Assembly: GCA_947311335.1 (NCBI GenBank)
Contig: CAMZKR010000132.1
Coordinates: 1 to 5,010, forward strand
Length of the DNA: 5,010 nucleotides
Reading direction: 5' to 3'
DNA from: an uncultured bacterium
GTDB taxonomy: Bacteria > Patescibacteriota > Gracilibacteria > BD1-5 > UBA6164
Below are positions 1-5,010 of the stretch, in pieces. The translations under genes and the position numbers were made by a program. Within the stretch, counting starts at the first letter, position 1. Each line of letters begins with the position of its first letter. Below the pieces are notes generated by a model, which had not been told where the DNA came from, ran no database searches, and was given only the letters and a program-made list of their open reading frames with translations.

Positions 1-223
1 ATATAATGAAAACTAAAATAAAAATTATTACAAAAATATACATTATATTTATAATTTAATTATAAAAAAATTTATAAAATCTCTAAGTATTTTTTATATA
101 TTATTATTTTTATTTATTTTTACAAAAGTATTTAATTTTAGTTGATAATAAATAATATAAAACTTGAAAAAGTCATAATATAACTTAAAATTAATTTTAA
201 GTTATTATTTAATATAATTAAAT
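1..223. other. non-coding A/T-rich upstream region
   Basis: No convincing gene is present. All frames are broken by TAA or TAG except for very short open stretches, such as a 17-codon frame at 6-59. The region is almost entirely A and T, so TATAAT-like strings occur by chance and I cannot place a promoter with confidence. One weak candidate is TTTACA (119-124) with GATAAT (144-149), but its 19-base spacing is long. There are two inverted repeats: a 9-bp-arm one at 48-66 and the stronger 26-bp palindrome at 180-205. The region probably holds the promoter of the gene row that follows; this is inferred from position only. Confidence 0.5.
180..205. promoter_or_regulatory. perfect 26-bp palindrome upstream of the beta-helix gene
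   Basis: The half-site ATAACTTAAAATT is followed directly by its exact reverse complement, giving 13 paired positions with no spacer. It ends 18 bases before the ATG at 224. A loop-free palindrome is more typical of a binding site for a dimeric regulator than of a terminator, and no T-run follows it. Its position suggests an operator or a promoter-overlapping element for the downstream genes. In DNA this A/T-rich, long palindromes arise by chance more often than usual, so the functional reading is inference. Confidence 0.35.
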
Positions 224-1552
224 ATGAAAAAGATTTTAATTTTCACACTTATATTTATTTTTTTAATGAATCAAGCTTTTTCTTACAACCAAACAAATGA
301 AGATACACAAATATTAGAAAAATTAAAATATAAATTTGAGAAAATGTATAAAGAAAATTCTGAAAAACTTGATAAAATTAAAATAAAATCAAAAGAAATA
401 CAATTATTATACAAGAATAAAAAAAGAATCAGTTATATTTTCTGAGAAATATATAATATTATAAATATTATTATATTTTCAAATACAAAGAATAAAGAAA
501 ATATAATAATAAAAAAGAAAACTTATAAAGATTTTAAATGAGATAACATTGATGATATATTTTTAAAATCAAAAATTGATAAAGATATATGTTTTTTTAG
601 TTTATGAGATTTAACTAAAAATTTAAAAAAAACTACATTTATAGTATCATCTTCATATCAAATAAAGAAAGCTATAGATTATTCACTTACAACAGATAAA
701 TGGGTTGAAATAATTATTAAAAAAGGAAGTTATTATTTAGAACAATGATTTCGGTTATCTGGTAATAATTTAATAATTAGATGAGAAACATGAGATAAAG
801 ATGATATAAAATTATTTTGAAAATGAATAGAATCTACAGTCTCTAATATTTTTTGGGTAGCTAATAAAAATATAATGATTTGAGATTTAACTGTTTGAGA
901 AGTAAAAAATCATCCTATACAAATTCTTTGAGAAAAAGATGCTGATAATTTTGTTTTACATAATGTTTCATTTGTTGATTCTTGAGAACAAATGTTAAAG
1001 TGAACATATAATAAATCTAAATCAAATATTCATTTAGATAATTGATTAATCCAATGCTCAGAATTTATTTATTCTGCATGAATTTGACCTCAATATTATA
1101 TTTGATGAATAGATATACATAAATGATATAATTTTTTAGTTCAATATAATAAATTTAGTTACATAAAAAGTCCAGATAAAAGAGTAGCAGAATATGCTAT
1201 TCATTTTTGGTCCAACTCATATAATATAATTATTAAAAATAATATTATAGAAGATTGTGATAGATGAATATGATTTTGACTTTGAGAATCTAATTTTAAT
1301 AGTTGATCTATTTTAAATAATGAAATTTATCATGATGATACTTGGGGAGATGTTGGAATTTGACTTGAAAATGCTAGTAACATACTTATTAAATGAAATA
1401 CTATAAAATTTAATAATGATTATAAAAATGCTATAGAGTATCGTTTTAAATGAACATTTGATGTAATTATAACATGAAATAAAATAAATAAATTAATAAA
1501 ATCAAGAAATGGTGGGGAGGCTAAAGTTTATGATAATGAGATTTTAAAATAA
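224..1552 (+). CDS. secreted right-handed parallel beta-helix protein (TGA = Gly)
   Basis: 442 residues when TGA is read as glycine, with 28 internal TGA against 6 GGN codons; the stop is TAA. Residues 1-20 form a clear signal peptide: MKK, a hydrophobic core, then Ala-Phe-Ser before the likely cleavage site. Residues 24-70 are Lys/Glu-rich and helical, possibly coiled coil. From about residue 175 the protein shows short beta-strand coils with Asn/Gly turns (LSGNNLIIRGE, NIFWVANKNIMIGDLTVG, SNILIKGNTIKF), typical of the pectate-lyase-like beta-helix fold. Distinctive blocks are AGIGPQYYIGG (285-295), HFWS, CDRGIGFGLG (345-354), DVGIGLE and NAIEYRF (402-408). From memory, these resemble a widespread family of beta-helix proteins annotated without a defined substrate. 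It probably acts outside the cytoplasmic membrane on a polysaccharide or as an adhesin; this is inference. The ATG at 224 is chosen because the signal peptide starts there; there is no Shine-Dalgarno sequence. A standard-code annotation would end it at 445. Confidence 0.88.
466..511. repeat. 15-bp perfect inverted repeat inside the beta-helix gene
   Basis: TATTATTATATTTTC at 466-480 is the exact reverse complement of 497-511, separated by a 16-base A-rich loop (481-496). It lies in codons that join the helical N-terminal part to the rest of the protein. RNA from either strand could fold into a stem made almost only of A-U pairs. There is no T-run after either arm, so it does not look like an intrinsic terminator. 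It may be a by-product of the extreme A/T content. Confidence 0.5.
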
Positions 1553-1557
1553 ATTTT

Positions 1558-1929
1558 ATGTGGATAATTAGATTCCAAAAAATAAAACCTAGTGATTATA
1601 ATTTTATAAATAGGTTACTTAAAAAATCAGGTTTTGTTTCAAGAAAGTTTTCTAGTGTAATACTTGTAAAAGCTTCTATTTTGTATTTACTTCAAAGAAA
1701 ATCATGGAGAGTTTTAGCAAAAGAATTTTGAGTATGATATATAGCACTTTATAATTTTTATAGTTTTATTAAAAATAAAAAAGAATTAAAAGAAATCTTT
1801 CACAGATTTATAGATAAAAGAGTAGTGCTATTTGTAGGGAAAGAGAAACTTATTACAAAGGGCTACTTAGATAACAACAAATTTCTTATTATTTTGACAA
1901 AACAAGAATTAGAAAGTAGATTGTATTAA
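1558..1929 (+). CDS. small HTH protein resembling the N-terminal domain of IS5-type transposases
   Basis: 123 residues, ATG to TAA, starting 5 bases after the stop of the beta-helix gene, so probably cotranscribed. Residues 35-82 read ILVKASILYLLQRKSWRVLA, then KEFGVGYIALYNFY and the IKNKKELKEI segment. This matches the pattern of the DUF4096-like DNA-binding domain at the start of IS5-family transposases (ILY.L..G..WR.LP.EFG ... Y..F..W...G....I). After it come only about 40 residues, with no DDE catalytic region, so it cannot be an active transposase. It may be a domesticated DNA-binding protein or regulator, or a remnant of an insertion sequence; the frame is intact and no inverted terminal repeats are visible. 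The two Gly at 58 and 60 use TGA, while Gly 25, 94 and 102 use GGT, GGG and GGC, a less biased choice than in its neighbours. The family assignment rests on motif memory and is moderate. Confidence 0.6.
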
Positions 1930-1953
1930 ATTTATTTTTTAATTAATTAATTT

Positions 1954-3777
1954 ATGTGTTGAATATTTGCATACAATGGTAAAAAGAACTGTATCCCCTT
2001 ACTTATAGAATGATTAAGAACTTTAGAATATAGATGATATGATAGTGCTTGAATACTTTGAGTAACAAGTGACAAGAAAGTATTTTTTAAAAAGGCTGTA
2101 GGAAAAGTATCAGCTCTTGCGGCAGTTGTAGAAAATAATAAAGAAAAAGATTGAAAATATACTACTTGAATAGCTCATACAAGATGGGCAACTCATGGAA
2201 CAGTGACGGAAGAAAATACACACCCTCATATTTCTTCAAATAATAGGTTTTATTTAGTGAATAATGGAATTATAGAAAATTACAAAGAATTAAAAAAAGA
2301 ACTAAAAGAAAAATATACATTTTATAGTGATACAGATACAGAAGTCATAGTTAAACTTATAGAAGATAATTTTGAGAAAGATTTAAAAACAACTATAGAA
2401 AAGATATCTTCAAAATTAGTTTGAGCATATTCTATTGCTGTTATAGATATAGAAAATCCTGATACTATAGTATGAGTAAAACTTTGAAGTCCTTTAATTG
2501 TTTGAGAATCAGAGAAGGGTTTATTTATTTCAAGTGATGTAAATGCATTATCTTCAGTAGCACATAGTTATACATCTTTAGAAGATTATGAAATGGTTAT
2601 AATTGAGAATTGAAAATATTCTATTTTTTCAGCTTGAAAAGAAATAAATAAAAAAATTGAAGAAATGGATATAGATTATAACAAAGAAGATGTTTGAGAC
2701 TTTTCTAGTTATACTGAAAAAGAAATATTTGAAATACCGAATGTTTTAGAAAATGTATTTAGTTGAAGGATAGATTTTGAAAGTAAAATGATAAAAAATG
2801 ATACACTTGAAGAATTAAATACTTATGATATAGAAAAAATAGAGATTATAGCATCAGGTAGTAGTTATTATGCTTGATTTATGGGATCTTATTATTTTAA
2901 AGAATTAGCAAGTATAAAATCAGAAGTCATTATAAGTAGTGAGTTTTTATGTGATACTTTTATTCCCAATAAAAAAACTTTGTATATATTTTTATCTCAA
3001 TCATGAGAAACAGCTGATGTTAGGGAGAGTTTAAAAATAGTTAAAGCAAAAGGAGGTCTTACTTTTTGAGTGGTAAATGTAGTTTGAAGTACTATTGCTA
3101 AACTTGCAGATATGTGATTATTTTCACATGCTGGAGTAGAAATATGAGTAGCTTCAACAAAAAATGTAATAGCACAAATAGCTGTTCTTCTTATGATGGC
3201 AATAAATATGTGAATGAAATGAAATCTTCAACCATCAAAAGCTAGATCATTGATTGAAGAACTTGAATTACTTTGAAATAAAATTCAGAAAATATTAATG
3301 ATTTCATGAAAAATTAAACAAGTTGCGAAAAAGTATTCAAAATATAAACATATGTTTATGCTTTGAAGAAATATTTTATATCCAGTAGCTTGAGAGAGTA
3401 GTTTAAAATGTAAAGAATTAAGTTATATTCATACAGAAAGTTATAGTACTTGAGAATTAAAACATGGACCTCTAGCTCTTGTGTGACCAGATTTCCCATG
3501 TGTAGTTTTAAACCCACATACTAGTTTCTTTTCTAAAAATGTTTCAAATATAAAAGAAATAAGAGCAAGAAAATGAATTGTACTTTGAGTTATTACAGAA
3601 TGAAAGGCAGATAATGATTTATATGATGATATTATAGAACTTCCAAAAACCAAACAACTTTTAACTCCTTTTACATGTTTAACTAGTATGTATTTGTTTG
3701 CATTATATATCGCTGAATCTCTTTGAAGAGATGTTGATAAACCAAGAAATTTAGCAAAAAGTGTAACTGTTGAGTAA
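1954..3777 (+). CDS. glmS: glutamine--fructose-6-phosphate aminotransferase (isomerizing), GlmS
   Basis: Converts fructose-6-phosphate and glutamine to glucosamine-6-phosphate and glutamate in the cytoplasm, the first step toward UDP-GlcNAc and peptidoglycan. It is 607 residues, essentially the length of the E. coli enzyme. The N-terminal glutaminase domain has MCGIF with nucleophile Cys2 after Met removal, RGYDSAG (27-33), HTRWATHG (from 75), NNGIIENY (from 103) and SDTDTEV (Asp128). Two SIS sugar-isomerase domains follow: ASGSSYYAG (from 300), SQSGETAD (348-355), EIGVASTK (396-403), KCKELSYIHTE, ELKHGP with ring-opening His504, and the C-terminal DKPRNLAKSVTVE with Lys602. All expected catalytic residues are present, so it should be active. 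There are 33 internal TGA codons, many at invariant glycines, against 11 GGN; the stop is TAA. The ATG at 1954 is fixed because the catalytic Cys must be the second residue. The 24-base gap upstream has no room for a glmS ribozyme and has no Shine-Dalgarno sequence. Confidence 0.98.
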
Positions 3778-3791
3778 ATAAAAAGTTAATT

Positions 3792-4223
3792 ATGATAAAT
3801 AAGAAAAATATTAAATTAAAAAAAGCTCTTTTTAAAACTATTAATAATTTTAAAAAAATTATTCCTATGCTAACAGGAATTTTACTTTTAGTTAGTCTTT
3901 TAAATAATTTATTAAAAGATATATATAAAGAATTATTCACATGAAATATATTTTTTGATTCTCTTATTTGAACTGTTGCTTGAAGTATTAGTTTTGGTAT
4001 ACCTATGACTAGTTATGTTATTTGATGAGAATTAAAAACTTATTGAGTGAACTTATTAGCAATCACAGCTTTTGTACTTGCTTGGACAACAGTAGGTTTA
4101 GTTATGATTCCTTTAGAAATTTCTTTTTTAGGTAAAAAGTTTGCTATATATAGAAATATAATAAATTTTTTCTTTGCAATAATTATTTCTATTTTAACAG
4201 TATTTACTTTAAAAATAATATAA
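3792..4223 (+). CDS. small membrane protein, DUF318/ArsP_1-like permease half (N-terminal partner)
   Basis: 143 residues with 6 internal TGA and 4 GGN codons. A Lys-rich N-terminus is followed by about four hydrophobic segments (roughly 23-41, 56-77, 87-108 and 122-142). The stretch from Leu58 to Arg121 carries SISFGIPMTSYVIGGEL, then GVNLLAITAFVLAWTTVG, a Pro-Leu-Glu and LGKKFAIYRN. This pattern (Gly-rich loop, SYIIGGEL, AFILAW, LG.RF...RN) resembles one repeat of UPF0718/DUF318 (ArsP_1, YraQ-like) permeases, which normally hold two such repeats in one chain. Substrate is unknown. The start 14 bases after glmS suggests cotranscription. The stop TAA shares its last base with the ATG of the next gene, implying translational coupling and probably a heteromeric complex. 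Gly78-Gly79 are encoded by TGA TGA. The family call is from recognition only. Confidence 0.65.
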
Positions 4224-4726
4224 TGAAAAAGATTTCTGGAATACAAAAATTATATATAGTAGTAATAGTATTATATTTTGTTACTTTTATATTTAATATT
4301 GATTTAGTAAAAATTTCATTATTTAATTTTCTAGATTTATATTTAAAGATTTTTAAGATTCTAATTTTAGTTTTCTTTGTAATGTTTATTACAAATTTAT
4401 TTTTACATTCTAATAAAGCAAAAAAAGAATTTAAAGCATCTAAAGGAATTAAGTCCTGGATATTTGCTATATTATTATGAATTCTTATATGATGACCTCC
4501 ATATGCCCTTTTTCCAATATTAAAAGAATTTAAAACTAAATGAGTAAGTAATTCTTTATTAGCAGTATTTTTATATAATAGAAATGTGAAAATCCCTTAT
4601 ATTCCTATTAGTATATTATATTTTGGTTTATCTTTCACAATAATTCTATCTTTATATATAATATTATTTTCAATTTTTAATTGAATTATAATAGGCAAAT
4701 TAGTTAAGGAAGATATGAAGAATTAG
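4223..4726 (+). CDS. small membrane protein, DUF318/ArsP_1-like permease half (C-terminal partner)
   Basis: 167 residues with 5 internal TGA (Gly86, 90, 91, 107, 154) and a TAG stop, the only TAG-terminated gene here. Hydrophobic segments lie at roughly 8-27, 40-61, 78-100 and 130-152. The most family-like block is GILIGGPPYALFPILKEF followed by Lys-Gly-Val, then AVFLYNRNVKIPYIPISILYFG. The GGPPYALFP loop plus a conserved region before a tyrosine/asparagine/arginine turn is what I would expect of a DUF318-like permease repeat. The ATG overlaps the stop of the preceding gene by one base (TAATG), so the two are probably translated together and assemble. With the standard code the protein would end at 4480, before the conserved loop. 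The transported substrate cannot be inferred. Confidence 0.65.
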
Positions 4727-4754
4727 TATATTTTATAATTTAATTTTAATAAAA

Positions 4755-5010
4755 ATGGATTTTAAAGATTTTTATAAAAAAATAATTAATTTATGAAAAA
4801 AGTGAAAATTTCATATTATTATTGATGGTAAAATAAAGAAAACAAAAGCTATGGTAGAGTATTATACAAAAAATAATCTTAAATATATAAAAATAGTTTT
4901 TATGGATAAAAGTTTTTTATATTTAGCTCCAGATGATAAAGAAGTTTATTATTCTAAAGATTATATAATAGAAACTGATATAAAAGATGAAGAAATATGA
5001 AATAATAAGA
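4755..5010 (+). CDS. hypothetical protein, 3' end beyond the window
   Basis: An open frame of 85 codons runs from the ATG at 4755 to the window edge; three TGA codons (Gly14, Gly17 and one near the edge) are read through. I do not recognise the family. The visible part is soluble-looking and rich in Lys, Asp and Tyr, with no signal peptide or membrane segment. A stretch near residues 18-60 (FHIIIDGKIKKTKAMVEYY, then LKYIKIVFMDKSFLYLAP) alternates beta-like and helical segments, consistent with a small alpha/beta domain. It starts 28 bases after the permease pair in the same direction, with no hairpin terminator between them, so it may belong to the same transcript. The A-run before the ATG (AAAAATG) contains no Shine-Dalgarno motif. 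Confidence 0.7.

Noticed and set aside
1..43. Possible minus-strand gene start running off the left edge
   Set aside because: Only 14 codons are visible and they are low-complexity hydrophobic residues; open by chance in A/T-rich DNA.
6..59. 17-codon open frame near the window start
   Set aside because: Too short, low complexity and without any supporting signal.
1514..1520. GGGGAGG, a Shine-Dalgarno-like string followed by an ATG at 1530
   Set aside because: It encodes residues of the conserved end of the beta-helix protein, and the ATG opens a frame of only a few codons.
224..1552. Multiple TGA interruptions read as a decayed pseudogene
   Set aside because: The interruptions are only TGA, never TAA or TAG in frame, and they fall at glycine positions of conserved motifs; the same holds in the intact glmS gene.
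1930..1953. glmS ribozyme upstream of glmS
   Set aside because: The gap is only 24 bases of A/T sequence, far too short for the ribozyme core.
3441..3653. Minus-strand open frame opposite glmS
   Set aside because: It lies wholly within the conserved SIS domain coding sequence of glmS on the other strand and shows no recognisable protein.
3683..3940. Minus-strand open frame spanning the end of glmS and the start of the permease gene
   Set aside because: It overlaps two well-supported plus-strand genes; its hydrophobic look follows from the A/T-rich complement.
4040..4246. Minus-strand open frame opposite the first permease half
   Set aside because: It is the antisense shadow of a conserved membrane-protein region.

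Overview
The window is very A+T-rich and all genes lie on the plus strand. Read with the standard bacterial code, it breaks into short fragments. Read with TGA as glycine (translation table 25), it becomes a tight row of five complete genes and one partial gene. The glucosamine-6-phosphate synthase gene (glmS) proves the reassignment: TGA falls on invariant glycines of the family, including the Gly after the catalytic Cys, both Gly of RGYDSAG, and the Gly of SQSGETAD. TGG remains tryptophan, and genes end with TAA or TAG only. This code is known from Candidatus Absconditabacteria (SR1) and Candidatus Gracilibacteria (GN02/BD1-5), so the organism is most likely a member of these Patescibacteria/CPR lineages. 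The window alone does not decide which.

Layout: 1-223 is non-coding A/T-rich DNA with a perfect 26-bp palindrome (180-205) just before the first gene. 224-1552 encodes a secreted right-handed parallel beta-helix protein. 1558-1929 encodes a small protein resembling the N-terminal helix-turn-helix domain of IS5-type transposases, with no catalytic domain. 1954-3777 is full-length glmS. 3792-4223 and 4223-4726 overlap by one base and encode two small membrane proteins that look like the two halves of a DUF318/ArsP_1-like permease. 4755 to the window end is the start of an unrecognised gene.

Gaps between genes are 5, 24, 14, -1 and 28 bases, with no convincing terminator, so a single transcript is plausible, though not shown. 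None of the starts has a Shine-Dalgarno sequence. GlmS supplies glucosamine-6-phosphate for cell-wall amino sugars. The beta-helix protein probably acts outside the membrane. No functional link between glmS and the permease pair can be shown from sequence. I see no RNA genes, CRISPR array, insertion-sequence ends or origin.
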